Assembly: GCA_046350095.1 (NCBI GenBank) | Contig: JAXMBA010000002.1 | Location: 1,240,001 to 1,304,000 of the forward strand | DNA: 64,000 nucleotides | Reading direction: 5' to 3' | Source of the DNA: Urbifossiella sp046350095 | GTDB taxonomy: Bacteria > Planctomycetota > Planctomycetia > Gemmatales > Gemmataceae | Shown here: piece after piece, positions 1 through 8,207 of the stretch | Layout of the letters: each line of letters begins with the position of its first letter | How positions within the stretch are numbered: the first letter of the stretch is position 1 | Position numbers and translations under genes: made by a program | Notes under the pieces: model-generated | The model's input: only the letters and a program-made list of their open reading frames with translations | Told to the model about the DNA's origin: nothing | Databases searched by the model: none

Positions 1-2
1 AG

Positions 3-74
3 CTGGAGCAGGTGGTGCGCGACGCGGCCGCGGCGGCGGACCCGGTAGCGCGGCCGGGCTTGGCGGGGGCGTAG
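3..74 (+). CDS. C-terminal end of an upstream gene (partial)
   Basis: An open frame enters from the left edge and ends at a TAG at 72-74, giving only 23 residues rich in Ala and ending in Gly-Leu-Ala-Gly-Ala. It is followed at once by a strong 20-bp hairpin (74-119), which fits the end of a transcription unit. Too little is visible to name the protein. Confidence 0.5.
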   Translation: MEQVVRDAAAAADPVARPGLAGA

Positions 75-119
75 GCTCGGGGTTTCGCCGCTAGCGGCTT
101 AGCGGCGAAACCCCGAGCC
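74..119 (+). terminator. GC-rich hairpin after the upstream gene
   Basis: A perfect inverted repeat has arms at 74-93 and 100-119 (20 bp each) and a 6-nt loop. It begins at the last base of the upstream stop codon. No T-run follows, as is usual in GC-rich genomes, so termination is inferred from position and stem strength. Confidence 0.5.
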
Positions 120-205
120 AAGAGCGGGCGGGGGCCACCCCGCCCTTTCTTCCCGACACTAACTTTGCAATCCCAAGTTATTTGCGAATTCAGGAGCACC
201 CCGCC

Positions 206-1708
206 GTGCCGACCGTCCCCCGCGCCCTCCGCGAAGCGCCGCCGCTTTGCGCCCGCCGCCGCACCGCGCCGCCGACGCCGCGCACGGCGCTGCTCCTCAA
301 CCCGTTCTACCCCAAGGACCCGCACGCCAGCTTCGGCAAGCACGTCCTCACGCCGACGCTCGCCCTCACCGCCGTCGCCGGCGCCACGCCGCCCGGGTGG
401 CGCGTCCGCTACTGGGACGAGAACCTCCTCCAGGGCCACCCGCCGTCCGACCCCTTCCCACAGGTCGTCGGCATTACGGTGCACCTCACCTTCGCGCGGC
501 GGGCGTTCGCGCTGGCCCGCTGGTACCGCGACCGCGGCGCCACGGTGATCCTCGGCGGGCTCCACGTCGTGTCGTGCCCCGACGAGTGCGCCCCGCACGC
601 CGACGCACTCGCCTTCGGCGAGGGGGCGCAGCTGTGGCCCGTCATCCTCCGCGACGTGGAGGCGGGGCAGCTGAAGCCGCGCTACGACGGGTCGTACCAG
701 CGGCCGTACACCGCCGACCCGCCGCCGCGGCGCGACCTGCTCGACCGCCGCGCCTTCCTGACCACGACCAGCCTGAACGCCACGCGCGGGTGCCACAACC
801 GCTGCGGCTTCTGCTACCTCAGCACCGACGGGCTGAAGGTGCCGTACCAGTGCCGCGACCCCGAGCAGGTGGCCGCCGAGATTGCCGCCGACGGGCAGCC
901 GTACTGCGTGTTCACCGACAACAACCTCGGCTCGCGGCCGGACTACCTGCGGGCGCTGTGCCGCGCGCTGCGACCGCTCGGCATCATCTGGAGCGCCGCC
1001 GTCACCCTCGACGTGACCGACGACGCCTCCCTCGTGCGCGAGATGGCGCTGGCGGGGTGTACCGGCGTGTTCGTCGGCTTCGAGTCGCTGACGGACGAGA
1101 ACCTGGCGGCAGCGCGGAAGAAGACGCCGCGGGCCGCGGAGTACGCCCGCCGCGTCGGCGTGTTCCACGACCACGGCGTGCAGGTGAACGGCAGCTTCGT
1201 CCTCGGCTTCGACCAGGACCGCCCCGGCTGCTTCGAGGAGCTCGTCGACTGGATCGAGGGGGTGCGGATGGAGTCGGCGACGTATCACATCCTGACGCCG
1301 TACCCCGGCACGCCGCTGTTCCGGCAGATGGAATCGGAGGGCCGGCTGCTGCACCGCGACTGGGAGCGCTACGACACGGCGCACGTCGTGTTCCGGCCGA
1401 AGCACCTGAGCGTGGAGGAGCTGGCGGCGGGGTACGAGTACTGCTACCGGCGAACGTTCTCGCACCGCTGCATCTGGCGTCGGCGGCCGGGCGACTGGCG
1501 GGCGGTGCCGGCGTACCTGCTGATGGCGTACCTGTACAAGCGGTCGAACTGGCTGTGGCCGCTCTTGATCCGCCGCCGGCTGACGCACTGGGCGTGGCGG
1601 CCGCTGCTGGAGGCGTCGCGGTGGCGGCATCTGCGCTTCCGCCGGCGGCTCGAGGTGCGGGGCGAGTCGCGGGCGCGGCCGGGGGTGCCGGTCACCGCGG
1701 GGGTGTGA
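206..1708 (+). CDS. B12-binding-type radical SAM protein
   Basis: About 500 aa. The N-terminal third resembles a cobalamin-binding Rossmann region (strand plus ILGGLH and FGEGAQ-type segments seen in B12-dependent radical SAM enzymes). The radical SAM core follows with the cluster motif CxxxCxxC at about C196, C200 and C203, later a GFES segment and a PYPGTP-type segment. Such enzymes use a 4Fe-4S cluster and SAM to start radical chemistry, often methylations or rearrangements; the substrate cannot be told here. I chose GTG at 206 because AGGAG at 192-196 precedes it at good spacing. An in-frame TTG at 182 lies upstream but has no ribosome site. The gene stands alone. Confidence 0.85.
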   Translation: MPTVPRALREAPPLCARRRTAPPTPRTALLLNPFYPKDPHASFGKHVLTPTLALTAVAGATPPGWRVRYWDENLLQGHPPSDPFPQVVGITVHLTFARRAFALARWYRDRGATVILGGLHVVSCPDECAPHADALAFGEGAQLWPVILRDVEAGQLKPRYDGSYQRPYTADPPPRRDLLDRRAFLTTTSLNATRGCHNRCGFCYLSTDGLKVPYQCRDPEQVAAEIAADGQPYCVFTDNNLGSRPDYLRALCRALRPLGIIWSAAVTLDVTDDASLVREMALAGCTGVFVGFESLTDENLAAARKKTPRAAEYARRVGVFHDHGVQVNGSFVLGFDQDRPGCFEELVDWIEGVRMESATYHILTPYPGTPLFRQMESEGRLLHRDWERYDTAHVVFRPKHLSVEELAAGYEYCYRRTFSHRCIWRRRPGDWRAVPAYLLMAYLYKRSNWLWPLLIRRRLTHWAWRPLLEASRWRHLRFRRRLEVRGESRARPGVPVTAGV

Positions 1709-1745
1709 GGCCCGACACAGCTTGAAACCGGCCCGCGGGATTTCG

Positions 1746-1775
1746 TTGCGTACCGGCCGGGCGCGGGTGTATATT
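1746..1775 (+). promoter_or_regulatory. Sigma-70-like promoter, TTGCGT-18-TATATT
   Basis: TTGCGT at 1746-1751 and TATATT at 1770-1775 are separated by 18 nt in an otherwise very GC-rich gap. It reads toward the small gene at 1879 and the PFOR genes behind it. Almost the same pair of hexamers occurs upstream of the SWIM gene (21800-21828). Confidence 0.55.
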
Positions 1776-1878
1776 CCGCGTAATCGCTTCACCCGGCCGC
1801 GGACGCTCTCCCCGTTCAGGTCGCACGTCCCGGTGCGGTTGTCGCCTCTCCCCGCGTATCCGTTCAGGAGACGTGTCC

Positions 1879-2259
1879 ATGGCCGCCCGCGCGCCCGCGC
1901 CCGCCGCTCCGAGCGTCCGCTCCGACCTCGACGCCCTGCAAGGCGCCTGGGAGTCCGTCGCCGGCACCCGCCAGGCCCGGCTCCTCGTCGCCGGCCGCAA
2001 GTTCTGCTTCGAGTTCAGCGGCGGCGACATCTACATCGGCACCTTCGACCTCGGCCCCGACGGGCAGCTCGACATGCACGTCGAGGAAGGCCCGGCCGAC
2101 CACCGCGGCACGTCGCCCTGCCTGTACCAGCTCGACGGCGGGGTGCTGCGGTGGTGTCCCGGCCGGCCGCGCTCCGGGAAGCGGCCGTCGCGGTTCCCCG
2201 ACGTCGACGACTCCCGCTACCTGTCGCTCGTGTTCCGCCGCGCCGCCCGGCGCAAGTAA
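1879..2259 (+). CDS. Small conserved-looking protein, TIGR03067-like
   Basis: 126 aa, soluble, no signal peptide. It opens with a segment of the form 'LDALQGAWESV...G', followed by strands with alternating hydrophobic residues and 'YIGTFDLGPDGQLDM'. This resembles the planctomycete-rich lipocalin-like TIGR03067 family ('LQGTWxxV' start, 'G.....D....P'), whose role is unknown. ATG at 1879 is preceded by AGGAG at 1866-1870; a GTG two codons upstream is less well placed. The PFOR alpha gene starts 50 bp downstream, so the two may share the promoter at 1746-1775. Confidence 0.6.
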   Translation: MAARAPAPAAPSVRSDLDALQGAWESVAGTRQARLLVAGRKFCFEFSGGDIYIGTFDLGPDGQLDMHVEEGPADHRGTSPCLYQLDGGVLRWCPGRPRSGKRPSRFPDVDDSRYLSLVFRRAARRK

Positions 2260-2309
2260 CGGCCGCCACCTTCCGGGTTCACGTTCCGCCCCATGAAAGG
2301 GATTCCTCC

Positions 2310-4304
2310 ATGACCGCTGCCGTCGCCGACCGCCCCGCCCGCGCACCAGACACGCTCCGGGAGCCCGCGGGCACCGCCTACGAGTACCCCGGCATCCCCA
2401 CCACGTGCGACGGGGCCGAGGCCGTCGTCCACGTCGAAATCCGGATCAGCCAGGCCGCCGGGGCGTACCCGATCACCAGTTCCACGACGATGGGCGGCGG
2501 GTTCAACGCCAGCGTCATGAACGGCGGCAAGAACCTGTGGGGCGACACCCTCGTGTTCTTCGAGCCGGAGAGCGAGCACAGCGCCGCCGCCGTGTGCGAG
2601 GGGTTCGCCGTCGCCGGCGGGCGCGTCACGAACTTCACCAGCGGGCAGGGGCTCGTGCTGATGAAGGAGGTGCTGTACACGATCAGCGGCAAGCGCCTGC
2701 CGGTGGTGATGAACATCGGCGCCCGCGCCCTCACCAGCCAGGGGCTCAACGTCCACGCCGGGCACGACGACGTGATGAGCGTGGCCGACGTGGGCTGGGG
2801 GATGCTGTTCGCCCGCAACGCGCAGGAGGCCGGCGACTTCTGCCTCATCAGCCGCAAGGTTGCGGAGGCCACGCAGACGCCGTTCTTCAACGTGCAGGAC
2901 GGGTTCCTCACCACCCACACCGTCGAGACGGTGCGGCTCATCGAGCCGGAGTTCATGAAGGAGTTCGTCGGCGACCCGAAGGAGCGCCTCACGAACCTGA
3001 TGGACCCGGCGAACCCGATGATGTCGGGCGTGGTGCAGAACCAGGACTCGTACATGAAGGGGAAGATCGCCCAGCGGTGGTACTACGACCAGGTCCCGGA
3101 CAAGTTGCAGGAGGCGTTCGACGAGTTCGCGCAGAAGACGGGCCGGCGGTACGGCATGGTCGATGCCTACCGGTGCGAGGACGCCGAGTACGTGCTCGTC
3201 GGCATGGGGAGTTACATGGAGACGGCGAAGGTCACGATCGACTACCTGCGCGACGTGAAGCACGTGAAGGCCGGCTGCCTCAGCGTCATCGCCTTCCGGC
3301 CGTTCCCGGCCGTCGAGATCGTCAACGCCCTGAAGGGCTGCCAGGCGGTGACCATCCTGGAGCGGATGGACGACCCGCTCTCGACGACCGGGAACCACCT
3401 GACGCGCGAGATCAAGGCGGCGTTCTACGACGCGGTCGTGGGGCAGAACGGGCACGAGCAGCTGACGGAGGCGGCGCCGAAGCTGTACCACGGGGCGGCG
3501 GGGCTCGGCAGCCGCGACGTGCGGCCGGGCGACGTCATCGCCGCGTTCCACAACATGATGATGGACGGCCCGCACTTCTTCTCGGTGGGGATCGACCACA
3601 AGAGCGCCCTGGTCCGCAAGGACGACCCGGACCTGCGGCCGCGCGGCGGGTTCTCGATGCGGGGGCACTCGGTCGGCGGCTTCGGCAGCGTGACGACGAA
3701 CAAGATCATCGCCACCATCGCCGGGAACGTGTTCGGCAAGGACGTGCAGGCGTACCCGAAGTACGGCTCCGAGAAGAAGGGCCTGCCGACGACGTACTAC
3801 CTCACCGTCGCCGACTCGCACATCTACATGCACAGCGAGCTGGAGAAGGTGGAACTGCTGTGCGTGAACGACCCGACGGCCATGCTCAGCCCGCTGACGC
3901 TGAAGGGGCTGGTGCCGGGCGGGGCGGTGTTCATGCAGTCGCCGTACACGGACCCCGCGGACGTGTGGGCGCGCATCCCGACCGCCAACCAGCACACCAT
4001 CCGCGAGAAGAAGATTCGGGTCTACTACTGCGACATGGTGCGGATCGCGCGCGAGGAGGCGAACGAGGCCGACCTGCAGATGCGGATGCAGGGGATCGTG
4101 CTCCTGGGGGCGTTCCTGAAGCTGACGCCGTACGCCCGCGAGGGCGAGATGACGGACGCGCAGGTGGAGGCCGGGGTGGAGAAGGCGCTGCGCAAGTACT
4201 TCGGGAAGCGCGGCGAGCAGGTGATCCGCGACAACATGAAGTGCATCAACCGCGGCCGCGACGAGACCAGGGAGATTCCGGCCGAGGTCATGTTTGCTCA
4301 GTAA
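2310..4304 (+). CDS. 2-oxoacid:ferredoxin/flavodoxin oxidoreductase, alpha+gamma fusion
   Basis: 664 aa. It joins two parts of pyruvate:ferredoxin/flavodoxin oxidoreductase. Residues about 40-420 match the alpha/domain I-II region (a YPIT segment, 'GQGLVLMKEVLYT', 'RPFPAVEIVNALKG'). Residues about 450-640 match the gamma/domain III region ('GSVTTNKIIATIAGNVFGK', 'YYLTVADSHI'). The enzyme makes acetyl-CoA and CO2 from pyruvate and reduces ferredoxin or flavodoxin; substrate choice is inferred. The TPP and iron-sulfur parts are in the next gene, so the two genes form one enzyme. ATG at 2310 was chosen because it gives the family start; the open frame continues upstream through the preceding gene in another frame. 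Confidence 0.85.
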   Translation: MTAAVADRPARAPDTLREPAGTAYEYPGIPTTCDGAEAVVHVEIRISQAAGAYPITSSTTMGGGFNASVMNGGKNLWGDTLVFFEPESEHSAAAVCEGFAVAGGRVTNFTSGQGLVLMKEVLYTISGKRLPVVMNIGARALTSQGLNVHAGHDDVMSVADVGWGMLFARNAQEAGDFCLISRKVAEATQTPFFNVQDGFLTTHTVETVRLIEPEFMKEFVGDPKERLTNLMDPANPMMSGVVQNQDSYMKGKIAQRWYYDQVPDKLQEAFDEFAQKTGRRYGMVDAYRCEDAEYVLVGMGSYMETAKVTIDYLRDVKHVKAGCLSVIAFRPFPAVEIVNALKGCQAVTILERMDDPLSTTGNHLTREIKAAFYDAVVGQNGHEQLTEAAPKLYHGAAGLGSRDVRPGDVIAAFHNMMMDGPHFFSVGIDHKSALVRKDDPDLRPRGGFSMRGHSVGGFGSVTTNKIIATIAGNVFGKDVQAYPKYGSEKKGLPTTYYLTVADSHIYMHSELEKVELLCVNDPTAMLSPLTLKGLVPGGAVFMQSPYTDPADVWARIPTANQHTIREKKIRVYYCDMVRIAREEANEADLQMRMQGIVLLGAFLKLTPYAREGEMTDAQVEAGVEKALRKYFGKRGEQVIRDNMKCINRGRDETREIPAEVMFAQ

Positions 4305-4326
4305 CGCCCAGGCACCACACACCCCG

Positions 4327-4416
4327 AATGACCAATACCCAATGACCCACCGATGACCAAGGAAGACAGCCGAGTTCCGTCCTTGGTCATTGGTGGGTCA
4401 TCGGGCGTTGGTCATT
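4327..4416. repeat. Palindromic intergenic repeat A, copy 1
   Basis: Two 36-bp arms (4327-4362 and 4381-4416) are inverted with four mismatches around an 18-nt loop. The units contain the recurring words AATGACC and GATGACCCACC. Copy 2 is at 6107-6195, just past the PFOR beta gene, and is roughly 90% identical. It lies between the two PFOR genes and would form a large mRNA hairpin. Confidence 0.85.
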
Positions 4417-4436
4417 CTTAACCAGGAACCACACTC

Positions 4437-6101
4437 ATGTCCGCTACGACTCTCCCGGCGCCGTCGATGAACGCGGCGTCCGACAAGGACCCGTTCAACA
4501 ACAACTGCTACGGCACCCTCACCGACCGCGACTACAAGCCCGTCGGGCTCCGCTCGGCGATGCAGCTGCCGGTGCTCGACGTGGTCGACTTCAACGACCG
4601 CATCATCCGCGGCTACGAGGAGGGCTACGGCGAGAAGGAGCTCCCCGCCGACCTGACACTGGCCCGGTCGCTCATCCCCGCAGGCACAGCGTCGCTGCGG
4701 GACTTCAGCTACATCGCGCCGGAAATCCCCGAGTACATCCCGTCGAACTGCACCGGCTGCATGGACTGCGTGACCGAGTGCCCGGACACGGCGATCCTCG
4801 GCAAGGTGCTCGGCGAGGACGAGTGGGAGCAGAAGCTCCAGAGCATCCCCGAGGGCGACCGCGAGATGTTCAAGGCGCAGTGGTCGCGCACCAAGAAGTA
4901 CTACGACGGCGGCAAGAAGAAGCAGGGCGTGGGGGGGATGTTCAACATCATCATCGACCCCTCCAAGTGCAAGGGGTGCGCCGAGTGCGTGACGGTGTGC
5001 GACGACGACGCGCTGAAGATGACGGCCAAGACCGACGACGTGATGGTGAAGGCCCGCAAGAGCCACCGCTACTTCAAGAACATCGGCCCGAGCAACGAGA
5101 AGTTCGTCAGCGGCAACCTCCTCATCGACATGATGCTCAAGGAGCAGACGCACATCTACACCGGCGGCGCCGGCTCGTGCGCCGGGTGCGGCGAGGGGAC
5201 CGCGCTGCGGATGATGTGCGCCGCCACCGGCAGCAAGTACGGTGAGGACTGGGGCATCGTCGCGGCCACGGGCTGTAACACGGTGTACACCTCGACGTAC
5301 CCGTACAACCCGTACCTGGTGCCGTGGACGAACTCGCTGTTCGAGAACGCCCCGACCTACGCCATCGGCGTGCGCATGCGCTGGGACCAGATGGGCTGGG
5401 GGAAGAAGCCGCTGTGGGTGATCGGCGGCGACGGCGCCATGTACGACATCGGCTTCCAGGCGCTGTCGCGGATGTTCGCCAGCGGCATGAACATCAAGGT
5501 GTTCGTGCTCGACACGCAGGTGTACTCGAACACCGGCGGGCAGGCGAGCACCGCCACGTTCACCGGCCAGAACACGAAGATGAGCGTCCACGGCAACGTG
5601 TTCGGCGGCAAGCAGGAGCGGCGGAAGGAGATGGCGCAGATCGCCATGATGCACCCGCGCACCTACGTGGCCCAGACGACGTGCGCCCACGTCAACCACT
5701 TCTACAAGGCGGTGCTGGGGGCGCTGGAGTTCGACGGCCCGGCGATCGTGTGCTGCTACACGACCTGCCAGCCGGAGCACGGCGTGGCCGACAACATGGC
5801 CGGCGAGCAGGCCCGGCTGGCGGTGGACACGCGCGCGTTCCCGCTCATCATCTACGACCCCCGCGCCGGCGACACGGTGAAGAGCCGCATCTCGCTGGCG
5901 GGGAACCCGAACATGAAGGGCGACTGGTACGTCCACCCGAAGACGAACCAGGAGGTGACGTTCGTGGACTTCGCGCGGAGCGAGGGGCGGTTCGTGAAGC
6001 ACTTCGACAAGGACGGCAACCCGTCGGCCACGCTGCTGGCGGCGAAGCAGGACCGGCTCGAGAACTGGCACCTGCTGCAGGACCTGGCGGGGCTCCGGTA
6101 A
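4437..6101 (+). CDS. 2-oxoacid:ferredoxin/flavodoxin oxidoreductase, ferredoxin+beta fusion
   Basis: 554 aa. Two 4Fe-4S ferredoxin motifs come first (C105/C108/C111/C115 and C178/C181/C184/C188). The beta/TPP domain follows: CAGCGEG at 248-254 and ATGC near C280 for the proximal cluster, GDGAMYDIG at 331-339 for Mg-TPP, and an 'SNTGGQ' segment. It should carry thiamine diphosphate and three clusters and work with the alpha+gamma protein encoded 132 bp upstream. The order matches domains V and VI of single-chain PFOR, so the enzyme is split between domains III and V. Palindromic repeat A lies on both sides of this gene (20 bp before, 5 bp after). Confidence 0.88.
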   Translation: MSATTLPAPSMNAASDKDPFNNNCYGTLTDRDYKPVGLRSAMQLPVLDVVDFNDRIIRGYEEGYGEKELPADLTLARSLIPAGTASLRDFSYIAPEIPEYIPSNCTGCMDCVTECPDTAILGKVLGEDEWEQKLQSIPEGDREMFKAQWSRTKKYYDGGKKKQGVGGMFNIIIDPSKCKGCAECVTVCDDDALKMTAKTDDVMVKARKSHRYFKNIGPSNEKFVSGNLLIDMMLKEQTHIYTGGAGSCAGCGEGTALRMMCAATGSKYGEDWGIVAATGCNTVYTSTYPYNPYLVPWTNSLFENAPTYAIGVRMRWDQMGWGKKPLWVIGGDGAMYDIGFQALSRMFASGMNIKVFVLDTQVYSNTGGQASTATFTGQNTKMSVHGNVFGGKQERRKEMAQIAMMHPRTYVAQTTCAHVNHFYKAVLGALEFDGPAIVCCYTTCQPEHGVADNMAGEQARLAVDTRAFPLIIYDPRAGDTVKSRISLAGNPNMKGDWYVHPKTNQEVTFVDFARSEGRFVKHFDKDGNPSATLLAAKQDRLENWHLLQDLAGLR

Positions 6102-6106
6102 CACAG

Positions 6107-6195
6107 AATGACCAATTCCCGATGACCCACCAATGACCAAGGAAGACAGCCGGTGTCTTCCATGGTCATTGGTGGGTCATCGGGAATTGGTCATT
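6107..6195. repeat. Palindromic intergenic repeat A, copy 2
   Basis: The arms at 6107-6147 and 6155-6195 form a 41-bp stem with a single mismatch and a 7-nt loop; the outer 33 bp are perfect. It begins 5 bp after the PFOR beta stop and ends 11 bp before the next start. It could act as a terminator or 3' stabilising hairpin, but its near-identity to copy 1 shows it is a dispersed repeat. Confidence 0.88.
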
Positions 6196-6206
6196 GAGGT
6201 TCGATC

Positions 6207-6524
6207 ATGCCTGACCCCGTCGCCACCCACGACTTCGCCCCCGGCGGCCTGGAGGCCGCCGACCGCTTCCTCCGCCGCACCCGGTGGGAGCTGCGCGAGC
6301 TGTGGATGGTCCGCGCCTGGGCCGACCGGCTCCAGGTCATCGACGTGAACAAGGACGCCTTCGAGGTCCGCGGCCTCGGCTACCCCGACGCCGACGTGGT
6401 GCCGCTGCTCCGCCTCGTCAACGCCGCCTTCGACCCCGCCACCGTCCACGAGCCGACGGCCGCCGAGTACAAGGAGTTCCTCGCCGGCCGGCGCTTCCCG
6501 TGGGCCGCCGACCGCGCCATGTAG
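6207..6524 (+). CDS. Small protein of unknown function
   Basis: 105 aa, acidic, no membrane segment or signal. It has a helical N-terminal half with many Arg and Trp residues ('RRTRWELRELWMVRAWADRL') and a C-terminal half with 'TAAEYKEFLAGRRFPW'. I recognise no family. ATG at 6207 has only a weak AGGT upstream. It converges on the glycosyltransferase gene with a 3-bp gap. Confidence 0.65.
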   Translation: MPDPVATHDFAPGGLEAADRFLRRTRWELRELWMVRAWADRLQVIDVNKDAFEVRGLGYPDADVVPLLRLVNAAFDPATVHEPTAAEYKEFLAGRRFPWAADRAM

Positions 6525-6527
6525 CCG

Positions 6528-7283
6528 CTACCGGCGGCGCTCCAGGCCGAAGAAGTTCCGCAGGCCCAGCAGCAGGATCATCCCGATCGACCGCATCGCC
6601 TCCTGGCGGTTCACCTTGCTCGCGCCGGCGCGGCGGTTCTCGAACAGGATCGGGTACTCGCCCAGCTTGCACCCCGCCTTGTAGCAGCGGAACAGCACCT
6701 CCTGCTGGAACGAGTAGCCCCGCGACCGCACCGCCCCCAGGTCGGTCTCCCGCAGCTTCGACACGCGGTAGCAGCGGAACGCCCCGCTCGCGTCCTTCAC
6801 CGGCATCCGGAACAGGAACCGCACCATCAGGTTCACCGACTGCGAGATCACCTTCCGCACCAGCGGCCAGTTCTCCGTCGCCCCGCCGGCCACGTACCGC
6901 GAGCCGATCATCACGTCGTACTTGCTCATCCCCGCGAGGATGCCCGGCAGGTACCGCGGCGGGTGGCTGAAGTCGGCGTCCATGTTCTGGAGCAGGTCGT
7001 AGTCGTGCTCCATCGCGTACCGCATGGCGGCGAGCGTGGCGGTGCCGAGGCCGAGCTTGCCGGGGCGGTGCAGGGCGTGGATGCGGGGGTCGGCCTTGGC
7101 CAGCTCGTCCACGATGCGGCCGGTGCCGTCGGGCGAGTTGTCGTCGATGACGAGGACGTGCGCCTGCGGGACGACCTTATGAATCTCGGCGATGAGGGCG
7201 GCGACGTTGCCGGCTTCGTTGTAGGTGGCGAGGGACACCAGGAGGCGGGGTTCGGCGGCCGGGGAGGCGGTCTCGGCGGGCAC
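6528..7283 (-). CDS. Polyprenol-phosphate mannosyltransferase-like family 2 glycosyltransferase
   Basis: 251 aa from GTG at 7283. GT-A fold of the DPM1 type: a 'SLATYNEAGN' nucleotide-binding start, 'VIDDNSPDGTG' and the DAD-type metal motif in 'NMDADFSHPP'. It lacks the C-terminal membrane helices of longer relatives. It probably moves a sugar from a nucleotide donor to polyprenyl phosphate at the inner membrane. I chose 7283 because AAGAAGGTG lies at good spacing upstream; longer starts up to 7397 would run almost into the divergent gene at 7400 and give a poorly conserved-looking leader. Confidence 0.85.
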   Translation of the reverse strand: MPAETASPAAEPRLLVSLATYNEAGNVAALIAEIHKVVPQAHVLVIDDNSPDGTGRIVDELAKADPRIHALHRPGKLGLGTATLAAMRYAMEHDYDLLQNMDADFSHPPRYLPGILAGMSKYDVMIGSRYVAGGATENWPLVRKVISQSVNLMVRFLFRMPVKDASGAFRCYRVSKLRETDLGAVRSRGYSFQQEVLFRCYKAGCKLGEYPILFENRRAGASKVNRQEAMRSIGMILLLGLRNFFGLERRR

Positions 7284-7297
7284 GTCCGGCACCTTCT

Positions 7298-7326
7298 TGT
7301 ACGCGGGGCGGGGAATCCGGTATTTT
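7298..7326 (+). promoter_or_regulatory. Promoter TTGTAC-17-TATTTT
   Basis: TTGTAC at 7298-7303 and TATTTT at 7321-7326, 17 nt apart, lie in the divergent gap between the glycosyltransferase and the zinc-ribbon gene and read toward the latter. The -35 box overlaps the start region of the minus-strand gene. Confidence 0.5.
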
Positions 7327-7399
7327 CTACTGTACCGATCCCGTCCCGTCCGCGTTATGCCCGCGGGGCCGGCATTTTCGCCCACGGCGAGGCTCACAC

Positions 7400-8107
7400 A
7401 TGGCGGATACCCTGGACATCAAGTGCCCGACGTGCGGCAAGGCGCTGAAGGTGCCGGCCGCGCTCGCGGGCAAGAAGGTGAAGTGCAAGGGGTGCGACAC
7501 CGCGTTCGCGGTCGCCGCCCCGAAGGCCGCGCCGGCCGCGAAGCCCGCGGCGAAGGCCGCGGCCAAGCCGGCGGCGCACGCCGCGCCGGCCCCCGAGCCC
7601 GAGAAGCCGAAGAGCCCGTTCCTCGACGACGACGAGGACGAGGTGGACGAGCAGGGCCGGGTGAAGGCGATGGGCGTGGTGAAGGAGTCGGACGTGCCGC
7701 GGTGCCCGCACTGCACCGTGGAGCTGGACCCGCCGGACGCGGTGGTGTGCTACCGGTGCGGGTTCAACAACGTCACCCGCATCAAGGCCGAGACGAAGAA
7801 GGTGATCGAGGCCACCGCCGGCGACTGGGCCGCGCACCTGGCCCCGGGCGTCATCGCGCTGCTGATCTGCATCGGGCTGGTCGTGCTGGACGTGGTCTGC
7901 TTCATCAACATGAGCGACTGGCTGGCGGGGAGCTTCCTGGAGCAGGAGGAGAAGGACATCCTCGGGAACAAGAAGATGTGGGTGAAGCCGGGGGCGTTCA
8001 CGACGATGGTGATCGGCATGTCGCTGATGGTCATCCTGCCACTGGGCGTGTACGCGTTCCGCCGGCTGGTGAAGAACTACAAGCCGGAGGAGCGGGTGAA
8101 GAAGTAG
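7400..8107 (+). CDS. Planctomycete zinc-ribbon membrane protein
   Basis: 235 aa. An N-terminal MJ0042-like zinc ribbon has CPTC at residues 9-12 and a second CxxC about 20 residues later. An Ala/Lys/Pro-rich linker and an acidic stretch follow, then a second CxxC pair (CPHC ... CYRC) near residues 100-120, and two membrane helices in the C-terminal half (around 'VIALLICIGLVVLDVVCFI' and 'FTTMVIGMSLMVILPLGVY'). This layout recurs in planctomycetes; function is unknown. ATG at 7400 lies 73 nt after the promoter at 7298-7326. Confidence 0.75.
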   Translation: MADTLDIKCPTCGKALKVPAALAGKKVKCKGCDTAFAVAAPKAAPAAKPAAKAAAKPAAHAAPAPEPEKPKSPFLDDDEDEVDEQGRVKAMGVVKESDVPRCPHCTVELDPPDAVVCYRCGFNNVTRIKAETKKVIEATAGDWAAHLAPGVIALLICIGLVVLDVVCFINMSDWLAGSFLEQEEKDILGNKKMWVKPGAFTTMVIGMSLMVILPLGVYAFRRLVKNYKPEERVKK

Positions 8108-8173
8108 GGGACAGGGGACAGGAGACAGGTTGCTACTGTCCAGCCACCGGCTCCTGTATTCTGTTCCCTGCCC

Positions 8174-8201
8174 CCTGGTTCCTGGTTCCTGGTTCCTGGT
8201 T
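8174..8201. repeat. Four tandem copies of a 7-bp unit before comM
   Basis: CCTGGTT is repeated four times without interruption at 8174-8201, ending 6 nt before the comM start codon. The preceding 60 nt hold GGGGACAG-type words that are roughly complementary to the C-rich end, giving an imperfect larger stem. No Shine-Dalgarno site is visible between repeat and start. Confidence 0.85.
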
Positions 8202-8207
8202 CCCGCC

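Noticed and set aside
2217..4322. Minus-strand open frame of about 700 codons
   Set aside because: Shadow of the PFOR alpha+gamma gene; His/Arg/Val-rich with no family features.
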